Assembly: GCA_947489705.1 (NCBI GenBank)
Contig: CANLEQ010000020.1
Coordinates: 1 to 64,000 of the forward strand
DNA length: 64,000 nucleotides
Direction of reading: 5' to 3'
Origin: an uncultured Paracoccaceae bacterium
GTDB lineage: Bacteria; Pseudomonadota; Alphaproteobacteria; Rhodobacterales; Rhodobacteraceae
Positions 1 to 8,576 of the stretch are shown here, piece after piece (position 1 is the stretch's first letter; every line of letters starts with the position of its first letter). The position numbers were made by a program, and so were the translations under genes. The notes under the pieces were generated by a model, which had not been told where the DNA came from, made no database searches, and saw only the letters and a list, made by a program, of their open reading frames with translations.

Positions 1-69
1 GGGGCATCCCTCGGTTCAGGTTGGTGTTCGCAACCCGACCCTACCGAGAAACCCGATGACCACCGCCAG

Positions 70-510
70 CTACACCATGTGGAGGGACACAACCCGATGG
101 AAGGTGATTCCTTTGCCCTTCCCCTTCAAGCGCAGGTACACGCCTACACCCTCTGAGAGCGTCATACAGCCATTGGTGACGCCGGGACTGCTTACCGTCT
201 CTGGATCAGTAGGAACGGTCCCAGAGCGGAGCATATGCTTGCCGGAAAGCTCCGTATCCCTGCATCGAAGGTGGTACCAATAATCGTCGAGCTGTGCAGA
301 GGCCCGTATCGCCCGTGACGCAGCTACCGAAGCAGACCTTGTCCGTAGCGAGTATGAGATTCGCGCGGATGTGTAGTGTCGCCTTAGAGCCACCGGGACG
401 AGCGTTAAGGAGTAGTAGACGCCGTCTTTGGTGAAGGTATGTGAGGCAGAAATGTTCTCCAGCATGTTATACGCCTTGTGCAGCTTGGTCCTGAAGCTGT
501 TGCGTATCAA
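70..510 (-). pseudogene. Decayed tyrosine-recombinase (phage integrase) N-terminal fragment
   Basis: The 146-codon frame resembles the N-terminal arm-binding region of roseobacter phage integrases: a VYY segment, then RRHYTSARISYSLRTR, an alanine-rich helix ending AQLDDYWYHLR, and later LSEGVGVYLRLKGKG followed by TFHR. In intact relatives this leads into the SAM-like and catalytic domains with the R-H-R-Y residues. Here the frame stops 8 codons after TFHR, and I see no catalytic domain in any frame of the remaining 69 bases. It sits 17 bp from the 3' end of a tRNA-Thr gene, the usual place for an integrase of a tRNA-integrating element. Translation may begin at the methionine near 465. Similarity is from memory of the family, not from a search. 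The rest of the gene may lie left of the window after a frameshift or deletion. Confidence 0.6.
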
Positions 511-527
511 TGACTTAGGTATACCTA

Positions 528-603
528 TGGTGCCCGCACCAGGAGTCGAACCCGGGACCTACTGATTACAAATCAGTTGCTCTACCAGCTGAGCTATACG
601 GGC
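528..603 (-). tRNA. tRNA-Thr (anticodon TGT)
   Basis: Read on the minus strand, the 76-nt sequence folds as a full cloverleaf. The acceptor stem is GCCCGTA/TGCGGGC with one G-U pair. The D arm carries AGCTCAG..GGTAGAG. The anticodon stem ACTGA/TCAGT encloses loop TTTGTAA, giving anticodon TGT. The T arm carries GGTTCGACTCC. The discriminator A is followed by an encoded CCA. The neighbouring integrase remnant suggests the 3' end served as an attachment site. Confidence 0.96.
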
Positions 604-682
604 AGCGGTCATTTCCTAGACCGGATGCGGACCCTTGTCCATCATCCTTGCGGGCGGGCGCCTGCGCGTCCGAATGAAGACC

Positions 683-1447
683 TCAACTCTGGCCTTCGGT
701 CTCGATGTAGATCGTCGCGCCGCAATGCTTGCAATGGCTCGCGTCGCGTTCGTGCAGCTTCAGGCCGCAATTCCGACACTCCTCCTCCACCTTGTTGGGC
801 CTGTAGAGGGCCTGAAGGAGCTTGAGAAAGAACCCGACCCCGAAGATCATGATCCCGATCGTCATGAGCCGGCCGACGCGATCGGTCAGCGTGATATCCC
901 CGTAGCCCGTGGTCGTCAGCGTGGTGATCGTGAAGTAGAGCGCGTCGACATAGGTTCGAACGTCCTCGTTGCGGTCATGCTCCCAGACCCAGACGAACGA
1001 CGTCACCACGAAGATGAACGCCACGAGATTGGCGGCCGCGACGACGATGCGCGGGTTGATGTCGAGCCCCGGCGTCGCCCGGTTGAGCCGCTCGGCGAAT
1101 TCCGAGGCGCGCATCAGCCGCAGGACCCGCAGCACCTTGAGAAACCCGAAATTCGCGCCGGCGACGACCGGTGCGACCAGTGAGACCACCACGACGATAT
1201 CGGCGAGGGTCGTGACGGAAAACAGGAACCTCAGTCGCCTGTCGGCGATCCACATGCGCAGCAGCATGTCGCCCAGGACGATGGCGGCGATGCCGAGATC
1301 GACGGGCGTCGAGGGCGCCATACGCGCGGCGGTGACCGTGTAGAGGAAATAGGCGATCGTGGCGACGTCGAAGAGAAAGAGCGCCGAGCGGAACACGTGC
1401 GCGCGCGTCGTATCGTCGTTGTAGAGTTCGTCAATCAAGGTCTTCAT
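683..1447 (-). CDS. Voltage-gated-type potassium channel with C-terminal zinc ribbon
   Basis: The 254-residue protein has the six-helix layout of an ion-transport family channel: hydrophobic segments near 20-40, 50-64, 80-96 and 136-155, a pore region near 165-185 and a last helix near 192-212. An S4-like segment at about 103-113 (LKVLRVLRLMR) carries regularly spaced arginines. The pore contains TTTGYGD (178-184), the potassium selectivity filter. Residues 224-242 hold two CxxC pairs (CRNC and CKHC), a small zinc ribbon in place of an RCK domain. It should be an inner-membrane tetrameric K+ channel. It is transcribed divergently from the zur-znuCB operon, so the two may share a regulatory region. 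The zinc ribbon beside zinc genes is suggestive, but any functional link is inference. Confidence 0.85.
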   Translation of the reverse strand: MKTLIDELYNDDTTRAHVFRSALFLFDVATIAYFLYTVTAARMAPSTPVDLGIAAIVLGDMLLRMWIADRRLRFLFSVTTLADIVVVVSLVAPVVAGANFGFLKVLRVLRLMRASEFAERLNRATPGLDINPRIVVAAANLVAFIFVVTSFVWVWEHDRNEDVRTYVDALYFTITTLTTTGYGDITLTDRVGRLMTIGIMIFGVGFFLKLLQALYRPNKVEEECRNCGLKLHERDASHCKHCGATIYIETEGQS

Positions 1448-1588
1448 GAGGTCTGTCCAGCGGTTCGCGGAAGCACGCTAGCATGCCGGCACGGTGGTTG
1501 CACCGGATGCACGCCGCGATCTCGGCGCGCGAGTATCCGTCGCGACCGGAACCGCGCCTCCGTCGCCGATGGACATCCGGTCTGCAAT

Positions 1589-1609
1589 GTGATCTTGTAA
1601 CAACCTTAC
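1589..1609. promoter_or_regulatory. Possible Zur/Fur-type operator
   Basis: A 21-bp imperfect palindrome has the perfect core TTGTAACAA and matching outer positions (GT-A....T-AC). It lies in the intergenic space between the channel gene and zur, 56 bp before the zur start codon. Alphaproteobacterial Zur sites are AT-rich palindromes of similar length, and autoregulation of zur-znu is common. The match to a Zur consensus is weak and made by eye. Confidence 0.35.
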
Positions 1610-1665
1610 GTCGCCGACGACGCGTTCCGTCGCGCGGCCAAGTTCCGCAGACCGAGGTCCCGAGA

Positions 1666-2148
1666 ATGTCCAGCCCAGGCTTCGAGCCCCACGATCATCA
1701 CCACTGCATCGCCGATGGCGTGGCCGCGGCCGAGCGCCACTGCGCCGAGCGGCGGCTCCAGTTTACCCCGGTGCGCCGCCGGGTCCTGGAGATCCTGCTG
1801 GGGCAGCACAAGGCGCTCGGCGCCTACGAGATCCTCGATATTCTGAGGGCCGAAGGGCTCGGATCGCAGCCGCCCGTGGCCTATCGCGCGCTCGACTTCC
1901 TCGTGGCGCAGGGCTTCGCGCACCGGATCGAACGGCGCAACGCCTTCATCGCCTGCACGCATCTCGAACAGCGTCACGCGCCGGCCTTTCTGATCTGCCG
2001 GGCCTGCGACCGGGTGGTCGAGGCGCAGGCCGACCCCGAGGCCGGAGAGCTCGGGCGTGCGGCGCAGGCGGCCGGCTTCGTGATCGAACGGACGGTGCGC
2101 GAGGCCGAGGGCCTCTGCCCCGATTGCAGCCCGGGCATGCCCGCATGA
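1666..2148 (+). CDS. zur: Zur, zinc-responsive Fur-family transcriptional repressor
   Basis: The 160-residue protein is a Fur-family regulator. A winged-helix domain covers about residues 20-90, with the recognition region around QPPVAYRALDFLVAQG (68-83). A dimerisation and metal domain follows, with two CxxC motifs at 111/114 and 151/154 that form the structural zinc site. The histidine-rich start (HDHHHC, 9-14) is typical of Zur. The ATG at 1666 is chosen because family homology begins there; the open frame extends upstream to 1483 but encodes arginine-rich sequence unlike Fur proteins. Its stop overlaps the znuC start (ATGA), so the genes are translationally coupled. With zinc bound, Zur normally represses high-affinity zinc uptake, here znuCB in its own operon. 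Confidence 0.9.
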   Translation: MSSPGFEPHDHHHCIADGVAAAERHCAERRLQFTPVRRRVLEILLGQHKALGAYEILDILRAEGLGSQPPVAYRALDFLVAQGFAHRIERRNAFIACTHLEQRHAPAFLICRACDRVVEAQADPEAGELGRAAQAAGFVIERTVREAEGLCPDCSPGMPA

Positions 2149-2897
2149 GCCCGCTGATCGAGACGAAAGGGCTGACGGTCCGCTATGGCCGCACGATCGT
2201 GCTCGACGACGTGGATCTCCGCATCGACCGCGACGAGATCGTCACCATCGTCGGCCCGAACGGGTCGGGCAAGTCGACCCTTCTGCGCGCGCTTCTGGGT
2301 GGTGTGCGGGCGGCGGGCGGTCAAATCCTCCGCGCGCCGGGGCTCAGGCTCGGCTACGTGCCGCAGAGGCTCTCGCTCGACCCGACCCTGCCGCTGACCG
2401 TGGCGCGGTTTCTCGGGCTGCCGCGGCGGGTCCGGTCGGGCGACATCCACGCGGCGCTCGAGGCGGCGGGGCTGGCCGATGTCGCGTCCCGCCAGATGGC
2501 GGATCTGTCGGGCGGGCAGTTCCAGCGCGTGCTGCTGGCACGCGCGATCCTGGAGGATCCGGACCTGCTGATCCTCGACGAGGCGACGGCCGGGCTCGAC
2601 CAGCGCGGTGCCGCGGCCTTCTACCGCCGGATCGAGGAGGTCCGCGCCGCGACCGGATGCGCCGTCCTGATGGTCAGCCACGACCTGCACGTGGTGATGA
2701 GCGCGTCCGACAGGGTCATTTGCCTCAACGGACATGTCTGCTGTGAGGGCACGCCGGAGGTGGTGGCCGAGGCGCCGGTCTATCGCGCGCTGTTCGGCGA
2801 AGGAACGCAAGGCGCCCTCGCCCTCTACCGGCACCGTCACGACCATCGGCACGACCATGACACTTCCCATACCCGCGCGGCGGAGGCGGCACAGTGA
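2145..2897 (+). CDS. znuC: ZnuC, zinc ABC transporter ATP-binding protein
   Basis: This 250-residue ABC ATPase has Walker [10 protein letters not shown] at about 37-45, the signature LSGGQFQRV, Walker [14 protein letters not shown] and a switch histidine in MVSHDLH. The C-terminus is histidine-rich ([12 protein letters not shown]), a common mark of ZnuC and a probable metal-sensing or chelating tail. The ATG at 2145 overlaps the zur stop, and the stop overlaps the GTG of znuB, giving a tightly coupled three-gene operon. It powers zinc import through ZnuB at the inner membrane. The periplasmic partner ZnuA is not encoded here. Confidence 0.92.
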   Translation: MSPLIETKGLTVRYGRTIVLDDVDLRIDRDEIVTIVGPNGSGKSTLLRALLGGVRAAGGQILRAPGLRLGYVPQRLSLDPTLPLTVARFLGLPRRVRSGDIHAALEAAGLADVASRQMADLSGGQFQRVLLARAILEDPDLLILDEATAGLDQRGAAAFYRRIEEVRAATGCAVLMVSHDLHVVMSASDRVICLNGHVCCEGTPEVVAEAPVYRALFGEGTQGALALYRHRHDHRHDHDTSHTRAAEAAQ

Positions 2898-3712
2898 ACC
2901 TCGACGATTTCATGTTGCGCGCGACGCTCGCGGCGATCGGCACCGGTCTGGCCGCCGCACCGCTCGGATGTTTCGTCGTCTGGCGCCGGATGGCCTATTT
3001 CGGCGACGCGGTGGCCCACGCGGCGATTCTGGGCGTGGCCCTGTCGCTCGCCCTGTCGCTGCCGGTCTTTGCCGGCGCGCTGATCGTCGCGCTGGTCATG
3101 GCGATGGCGGTGACGATGCTGTCGGGGCGCGGCTATGCGATGGATACGCTTCTGGGCGTGATGGCGCATTCCGCGCTGGCCTTCGGGCTGGTGGCGGTGT
3201 CGTTCCTCGCCAATGTCCGGATCGACCTCATGGCCTATCTCTTCGGGGATATCCTCGCCGTCTCGCGCGGGGATCTCGGTGTCATATGGGTCGGTGCCGC
3301 CGTGGTCCTGGCGCTGGTCGGATGGCGGTGGTCGGCGCTGCTGACCGCCACGCTCAACCCCGATCTGGCGCGCGCGGCGGGGATCGAGCCCAGGCGCGAG
3401 CAGCTGGTCCTGACACTCGCCCTCGCGCTGGTCGTGGCGGTCGCGATCAAGGTGGTGGGCGTCCTGCTCATCACTGCGATGCTGATCATCCCGGCGGCGA
3501 CGGCCCGGCCCTTTTCCCGCACGCCCGAGGCGATGGCGGTGATCGCCTCCTGCCTGGCGATGCTGGCCGCGTGGACCGGGCTCGAGGTCTCCTATGCGGC
3601 CGATACGCCCACCGGCCCGACCATCGTCTGCGTGATCGCGGCGCTCTTCTGCCTCTCGACCGCCGTGGCGGGCCTGCGCGGCGCGTTCGCGGCCGGCAGG
3701 CGGCAGCCCTAG
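2894..3712 (+). CDS. znuB: ZnuB, zinc ABC transporter permease
   Basis: The 272-residue, very hydrophobic protein has about eight membrane helices and belongs to the ABC-3 family of zinc/manganese permeases. Landmarks are RRMAYFGDAVAHAAILGVA near the start, a long loop around RAAGIEPRREQ that contacts the ATPase, and the helix ending VVGVLLITAMLIIPAATAR. Translation starts at GTG 2894, overlapping the znuC stop (GTGA). It forms the zinc channel with ZnuC and probably needs a ZnuA encoded elsewhere. The gene ends 12 bp before the convergent fuconate dehydratase gene. Confidence 0.92.
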   Translation: MNLDDFMLRATLAAIGTGLAAAPLGCFVVWRRMAYFGDAVAHAAILGVALSLALSLPVFAGALIVALVMAMAVTMLSGRGYAMDTLLGVMAHSALAFGLVAVSFLANVRIDLMAYLFGDILAVSRGDLGVIWVGAAVVLALVGWRWSALLTATLNPDLARAAGIEPRREQLVLTLALALVVAVAIKVVGVLLITAMLIIPAATARPFSRTPEAMAVIASCLAMLAAWTGLEVSYAADTPTGPTIVCVIAALFCLSTAVAGLRGAFAAGRRQP

Positions 3713-3724
3713 GCCCCTGCCCCT

Positions 3725-4999
3725 TCAGGCCTTGCCGAAGCGGAATTCCTCGAGGCTTTCAGGCTTCATCTCGATCGAGAAGCCGGGGCGTTCCGGCGGC
3801 ATGTAGGCGGCGTTGCGGATCGTGCAGGGATCGACGAAATGTTCGTGCAGGTGGTCGACATACTCGATCACCCGCCCCTCGCGCGTCCCCGCAATGCAGA
3901 GATAGTCGATCATCGACATGTGCTGCACGTATTCGCACAGGCCGACGCCTCCCGCATGGGGGCAAACCTTCAGGTCGTATTTCGCGGCCATCAGCATCAC
4001 CGCCAGAACCTCGTTGAGCCCGCCGAGACGGCAGGCGTCGATCTGCACGACGTCGATCGCGCCCTCCATGATGAACTGCTTGAAGAGGATGCGGTTCTGG
4101 CACATCTCGCCCGTCGCGACCTGCACCGGGGCCACGCCCTCGCGGATGCGGCGATGGCCCGCCACGTCGTCCGGGCTGGTCGGCTCCTCGATGAACCACG
4201 GATCGGCGAAGGCGAGCTTGCCCACCCAGTCGATCGCCTGGTCGACCTCCCAGACCTGGTTGGCGTCGATCATCAGCCGCACGTCCGGCCCCACGGCCTC
4301 GCGCGCGATCCGGAGCCTGCGGATATCGTCGTCGAGATCGCGCCCGACCTTGAGCTTGACGTGCCCGAACCCCGCCTCGACGACCTCACGGCAGAGGCGC
4401 CGCAGCTTCTCGTCGTCGTAGCCAAGCCAGCCGGCGGAGGTGGTATAGCAGGGATAGCCCTCGCGCCGGAGCGTCGCGACGCGGCCTTCCTTGCCCTCGG
4501 CCTGTTTCGTCAGGAAATCGATTGCCCATTCGGGCGTGATGCAATCGATGATGTATCGAAAATCGATGCAACGGACGAGCTCTTCGGGGCTCATCTCGGC
4601 CACGAGGCGCCAGACGGGCCTGGCCTCGGCCTTGGCCCATAGATCCCAGGCGGCATTGACCACCGCGCCCGCGGCCAGATGGATGGCGCCCTTGTCCGGC
4701 CCGATCCAGCGCAGCTGGCTGTCGCCGGTCACGTGGCGCCAGAACCGCCCCATATCGGCCGCGATCCAGTCGAGCTCCAGGCCCACCACCAGCGGCTTCA
4801 GCGCCTCGATGGCGGCCACGCAGATCTCGTTGCCGCGCCCGATGGTAAAGGTCATGCCGTGCCCGTCATGCGCGCCATCGGTTTCGAGAACCACATAGGC
4901 CGCGGAATAATCCGGATCGGGGTTCATGGCGTCCGACCCGTCGAGCGTGTCGGAGGTGGGAAAGCGCACGTCGAGGCTGCGCAGGCCGGTGATTTTCAT
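3725..4999 (-). CDS. L-fuconate dehydratase (enolase superfamily)
   Basis: The 424-residue protein matches L-fuconate dehydratase (FucD/ENOSF1 family), which converts L-fuconate to 2-keto-3-deoxy-L-fuconate. N-terminal signatures are DVRFPTSDTLDGSDAMNPD and FTIGRGNE. The barrel has the KxK pair in HVKLKVGRD, metal ligands in MIDANQ, IEEPTSPDD and ATGEMCQN, and HAGG near the C-terminus with the catalytic histidine. The start at 4999 is where homology begins; the longer frame to 5257 is a spurious extension. It is the last gene of a minus-strand operon after the sugar ABC transporter, 67 bp behind the binding-protein gene. Related acid-sugar dehydratases are close in sequence, but the N-terminal signature is quite specific. 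Confidence 0.88.
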   Translation of the reverse strand: MKITGLRSLDVRFPTSDTLDGSDAMNPDPDYSAAYVVLETDGAHDGHGMTFTIGRGNEICVAAIEALKPLVVGLELDWIAADMGRFWRHVTGDSQLRWIGPDKGAIHLAAGAVVNAAWDLWAKAEARPVWRLVAEMSPEELVRCIDFRYIIDCITPEWAIDFLTKQAEGKEGRVATLRREGYPCYTTSAGWLGYDDEKLRRLCREVVEAGFGHVKLKVGRDLDDDIRRLRIAREAVGPDVRLMIDANQVWEVDQAIDWVGKLAFADPWFIEEPTSPDDVAGHRRIREGVAPVQVATGEMCQNRILFKQFIMEGAIDVVQIDACRLGGLNEVLAVMLMAAKYDLKVCPHAGGVGLCEYVQHMSMIDYLCIAGTREGRVIEYVDHLHEHFVDPCTIRNAAYMPPERPGFSIEMKPESLEEFRFGKA

Positions 5000-5066
5000 G
5001 AGGGGCCTCTCCGCGGCATCTGGTGTTGTGCGGGGGCCGCGTGACGGCCCCCGGCAGCGGTCTCGC

Positions 5067-6017
5067 TCAGTCGTAGAGGACGGCCGAGATCTCGGGATCG
5101 TCGATATTCGACTGATCGTACCAGAAGAAGCCGGTATCGACATTCTCCTCGACCTCTTCGCCGCGGGCGGCGGCGACGGCGGCCTTGACGGTCTCGTAGC
5201 CGATGCCGACCGGGTTCTGGGTGATCGCGCCGGCCATGATGCCCTCGCGGATCGCATCCGTCTGGGCCTTGCCGCTGTCGTAGCCGATGATGGTGATGTC
5301 GTCGGCGCCGGTTTCGCGGACCCCGTTCACGACACCGATCGCCGAGCCCTCGTTGGTGCCGAAGATCCCGTCGAGATCGGGATAGGCCGTCAGCAGCGCC
5401 TTGGTGATCTCGGTCGAGCGCAGGTGGTCGCCACCGCCATACTCCACGGCGACGATCTCGATATCGGGATATTCCGCCTCGATCTGATCGACGAAGCCGT
5501 CGCGCCGGTCGATGCCCGTGCGCGACGTCTGGTCATGGGCCACCACCGCCACCTGGCCGGATCCGCCCAGAAGCTCCGCCATCTTGTCGGCGGCGAGGCC
5601 CGCCGCGGCGACGTTGTCGGTCGAGGCGAGCGAGACGGGGATGTCGCTCTCGACGCCGCTATCGAAGGCGACCACGGGGATGCCCGCATCCTGCGCCTGA
5701 CGCAGCAACGGGATCGCCGCCTGGCTGTCGAGCGCCGCGAAGCCGATGGCGTCGGGCTGGTTGGCGAGCGCGGCCGACAGCATGTCCATCTGCTTGTCGA
5801 CCTGGGTCTCGTTGTCGGGCCCCTCGAAGGTCACGCGCACGTCCATCTCCTCGGCCGCCTGATCGGCGCCGGTCTTCACGGCCTGCCAGAACTGGTGCTG
5901 GAACCCCTTGGAAATGAGCGGGATATAGAGCTGGCCATCTTGCGCGAAGGCGCCCGGCGTGGTTCCGGCGAGCGCCATCGACGCGACCGCGCCCATGAGG
6001 GTTCTTCTGGTGAACAT
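5067..6017 (-). CDS. Sugar ABC transporter periplasmic binding protein (ribose/fucose type)
   Basis: The 316-residue precursor begins with a signal peptide (MFTRRTLMGAVASMALAG, cleavage probably after GAFA). The mature part is a periplasmic-binding-protein fold of the RbsB type, with PLISKGFQHQFWQAVKTGA at the start and the typical FDSGV, ASTDN, GTNEGSAIG and IIGYDSG elements lining the sugar site. AGGGAGG just upstream of the ATG at 6017 fixes the start. It should deliver a monosaccharide to the adjacent permease and ATPase. Genes for a lactonase and L-fuconate dehydratase in the same operon point to L-fucose or a similar 6-deoxysugar; this specificity is inferred from context. Confidence 0.85.
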   Translation of the reverse strand: MFTRRTLMGAVASMALAGTTPGAFAQDGQLYIPLISKGFQHQFWQAVKTGADQAAEEMDVRVTFEGPDNETQVDKQMDMLSAALANQPDAIGFAALDSQAAIPLLRQAQDAGIPVVAFDSGVESDIPVSLASTDNVAAAGLAADKMAELLGGSGQVAVVAHDQTSRTGIDRRDGFVDQIEAEYPDIEIVAVEYGGGDHLRSTEITKALLTAYPDLDGIFGTNEGSAIGVVNGVRETGADDITIIGYDSGKAQTDAIREGIMAGAITQNPVGIGYETVKAAVAAARGEEVEENVDTGFFWYDQSNIDDPEISAVLYD

Positions 6018-6052
6018 ATGGTATCCTCCCTGAAAGTTCACATCGTGTCTCG

Positions 6053-6070
6053 GGGCCCGTCGCCGGGCCT
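6053..6070 (-). other. Intercistronic hairpin between permease and binding-protein genes
   Basis: GGCCCG (6054-6059) and CGGGCC (6064-6069) enclose a TCGC loop, extendable by one G-U pair. The hairpin overlaps the permease stop codon and precedes the binding-protein gene. Such hairpins often give higher transcript stability to the binding-protein message. No test is possible from sequence alone. Confidence 0.3.
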
Positions 6071-7074
6071 CAGCTTGTCGTCCGCCTGCGAAGCTGGTCG
6101 GCATAGACGGCGAAGATGATGATGGCGCCGGTGACCACGGTCTGCCATTCCGGCGCGACCGACAGGACACGCAGCCCGTTGGTCAGCACCGCCATGATGA
6201 GCGCCCCGATCAGCGTTCCGAGGATCGTGCCCCGGCCGCCCGCGAGGCTGGTTCCGCCGATCACCACGGCCGCGATCGCCTCGAGCTCGTATCCGAGGCC
6301 CAGGGCCGGCTGCGCCGAGTTGAGGCGGCTCGCGATCAGAAGCCCCGCGATCCCGACGATGGCGCCCGACAGCGCATAGATCGCGATCTTCCAGCCGTCG
6401 GCATTCACCCCCGAAAGGCGCACGGCCTCCTCGTTGGAGCCGAGCGCGAAGGTATAACGGCCGAGCACGGTGCGGTTGAGGATCCAGGCGGCGGCGGCCG
6501 CGATCCCGAAAAGGATCAGAACGCCGTTGGGCATCGGGAAGGCGGGAAAGACCGACCCCACCAGCGACCCGCGCGAGATCAGGTCGAAGCCCGGCGTGTC
6601 GTTGAAATAGATCGGCCGCGTCCCCGTCACGATGAGCGACAGCCCCCGGAAGATCAGCATCATCCCGAGCGTCGCGATGAAGGGCGGGATCTTGAGCTTG
6701 GCCACGAGGCTGCCGGAGACGAGCCCCGCCAGCGCCCCGGTGGCGATCGCCGTGATCACGCCCAGCAACAGCGGCGCCCCCATCCAGGTCAGCACCACGC
6801 CGGTCATCACGGCGCAGAACGTCATCAGCGTTCCGACGGACAGGTCGATGCCCCCGGTGATGATGATCAGCGTCACCCCGATCGCGAGAACCCCGTTGAC
6901 CGAGGTGGCCTGGAGGATCGCCATGATGTTGGACACCTGGAAGAAATTCGGGCTCGCCAGCGAGAAGCCTATGACCAGGACGATCAGGCTGGCGAAGGCC
7001 AGGATCATCTGCTGGGCGGCCCCCCGGCGGCCGGATCTGGGGGTCTCCGACGTCTTCATCTCGGTCGCCGTCAT
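6070..7074 (-). CDS. Sugar ABC transporter permease (RbsC family)
   Basis: The 334-residue protein is an RbsC-type inner-membrane permease with 8-10 hydrophobic helices. Family landmarks are GVLAIGVTLIIITGGIDLS (where the ATPase-contacting region begins), KIPPFIATLGMM, the YTFALGSNEEAVRLSGV segment (EAA-like loop), and the GGTSLAGGRGTILGTLIGAL stretch near the C-terminus. Its ATG at 7074 overlaps the stop of the upstream ATPase gene (TAATG), so the two are coupled. It forms the membrane channel for the sugar importer together with the ATPase and binding protein encoded on either side. Confidence 0.9.
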   Translation of the reverse strand: MTATEMKTSETPRSGRRGAAQQMILAFASLIVLVIGFSLASPNFFQVSNIMAILQATSVNGVLAIGVTLIIITGGIDLSVGTLMTFCAVMTGVVLTWMGAPLLLGVITAIATGALAGLVSGSLVAKLKIPPFIATLGMMLIFRGLSLIVTGTRPIYFNDTPGFDLISRGSLVGSVFPAFPMPNGVLILFGIAAAAAWILNRTVLGRYTFALGSNEEAVRLSGVNADGWKIAIYALSGAIVGIAGLLIASRLNSAQPALGLGYELEAIAAVVIGGTSLAGGRGTILGTLIGALIMAVLTNGLRVLSVAPEWQTVVTGAIIIFAVYADQLRRRTTS

Positions 7075-8576
7075 TACGCGTTCAATCCTTCTCGCTCGGT
7101 TGCCAGGGACATGATCTCTTCCTGGCTCGCGCCGCCGGGCAGGATCCCCGTGAGGCGGCCCTCGCACATCACTGCGATCCTGTGGCTGACGCGCAGGACC
7201 TCGGGCAGTTCGCTGGAGATCATGATGATCGCCTTGCCGCGCGCCGCGAGGTCGCCCATCAAGCGATAGATCTCGGCCTTGGCACCGACATCGATGCCGC
7301 GCGTCGGCTCGTCGAAGATCAGGATGTCGCAATCGCGCAGCAGCCATTTCGCGATCACGACCTTTTGCTGGTTGCCGCCCGAAAGCAGCCGAACCTGCTG
7401 GCGGTCATGCGGCGTGCGGATGCGGAGACGCTTGATATAGGTGCGGGCATGTTCGCCCAGCTTCGTCTCGTCGATCCGGCCCATCCGGTCGCAATTGCCC
7501 GACATGCTAGCCAGCGCGATATTGGCGCGCACGTCGAGCCCGAGCGCCAGCCCGTATCTCTTGCGATCCTCGGACAGGTATCCGATGCCCGCGCGAACGG
7601 CATCGGCCGGCGTTTTGATCTTGCAGGCCCTGCCGTGGACCAGGATCTCGCCGCGATCGGGCGGCTCGGCGCCGAAGATCGCGCGCGCAAGCTCCGTGCG
7701 CCCTGCCCCCATGAGCCCCGCGAAGCCGAGGATCTCGCCCTTCCGGAGGCTGAAGCTGATATCCCTGAGCTCGCTGCCGCGGCCGAGGCCCCGAACCTCC
7801 AGCGCGGTCTCGGCGCCTGCATGGTCGGGAATTGAGACCGTCGCATCCTTGATCTCGCGCCCCACCATCATCGAGATGATCTCGGAGATCGGCGTCTCGG
7901 CCGCGGCCACCGTGCCGACTGTGGCGCCGTCGCGCATCACCGTGACCCGGTCCGAGATGCGACGGATCTCGTCCATCTTGTGGCTGATATAGATGATGCC
8001 GACGCCTTCGGCCTTGAGCTTGCGGATGATCGCGAAGAGTTCGGCGATCTCGGCATCGTTGAGCGCCGCGGTCGGCTCGTCCATGATCAGGACGCGGGAC
8101 CGGAAGCTGAGCGCCTTGGCGATCTCGACCATCTGCTGGCGGGCGATCGTCACGCGGCTGACGGGGGCGCGCGGGTCCATCTTGACGTTCATGCCGCGGA
8201 AGATCTCGGCGGCGTCGGCATTGAGCCTGGCCTCGTCGATGCGGCCGAACGACTTGCGCGGCTCGCGCCCAATCCAGATGTTCTGCGCGACGTTAAGATC
8301 GGGCATCAGGGCCAGTTCCTGATGAATGATGCCGATCCCGAGATCCTGCGCGGCCTTGGGATTGGCGAGCTCGTGCGCCTCGCCGTCGATGATCACGCGC
8401 CCGCCATCTGGCTGATAGACGCCCGAGAGGCATTTCATCAGCGTCGACTTGCCCGCACCGTTCTCGCCCATGAGCGCGTGGACCTCGCCCGCGCGCAGAT
8501 CGAAATTGACCGCCTGGAGCGCGTGCACGCCCGGAAAGCGCTTGTCGATCCTTTCCATGCGGACCAGTTCGCTCAT
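7074..8576 (-). CDS. Sugar ABC transporter ATP-binding protein (RbsA family, two nucleotide-binding domains)
   Basis: The 500-residue protein carries two tandem ATPase domains, as in RbsA/MglA. The first has Walker [10 protein letters not shown] (about 37-45) and Walker [12 protein letters not shown]. The second has a degenerate Walker [10 protein letters not shown], the signature [10 protein letters not shown] and Walker [19 protein letters not shown]. This asymmetry is normal for sugar importers of the family. The ATG at 8576 overlaps the lactonase stop (ATGA). It energises uptake through the adjacent RbsC-type permease. Confidence 0.92.
   Translation of the reverse strand: MSELVRMERIDKRFPGVHALQAVNFDLRAGEVHALMGENGAGKSTLMKCLSGVYQPDGGRVIIDGEAHELANPKAAQDLGIGIIHQELALMPDLNVAQNIWIGREPRKSFGRIDEARLNADAAEIFRGMNVKMDPRAPVSRVTIARQQMVEIAKALSFRSRVLIMDEPTAALNDAEIAELFAIIRKLKAEGVGIIYISHKMDEIRRISDRVTVMRDGATVGTVAAAETPISEIISMMVGREIKDATVSIPDHAGAETALEVRGLGRGSELRDISFSLRKGEILGFAGLMGAGRTELARAIFGAEPPDRGEILVHGRACKIKTPADAVRAGIGYLSEDRKRYGLALGLDVRANIALASMSGNCDRMGRIDETKLGEHARTYIKRLRIRTPHDRQQVRLLSGGNQQKVVIAKWLLRDCDILIFDEPTRGIDVGAKAEIYRLMGDLAARGKAIIMISSELPEVLRVSHRIAVMCEGRLTGILPGGASQEEIMSLATEREGLNA

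Noticed and set aside
2734-4017. 427-residue frame crossing znuC, znuB and the end of fucD
   Set aside because: Arginine-rich shadow of znuCB in another frame; no family features.
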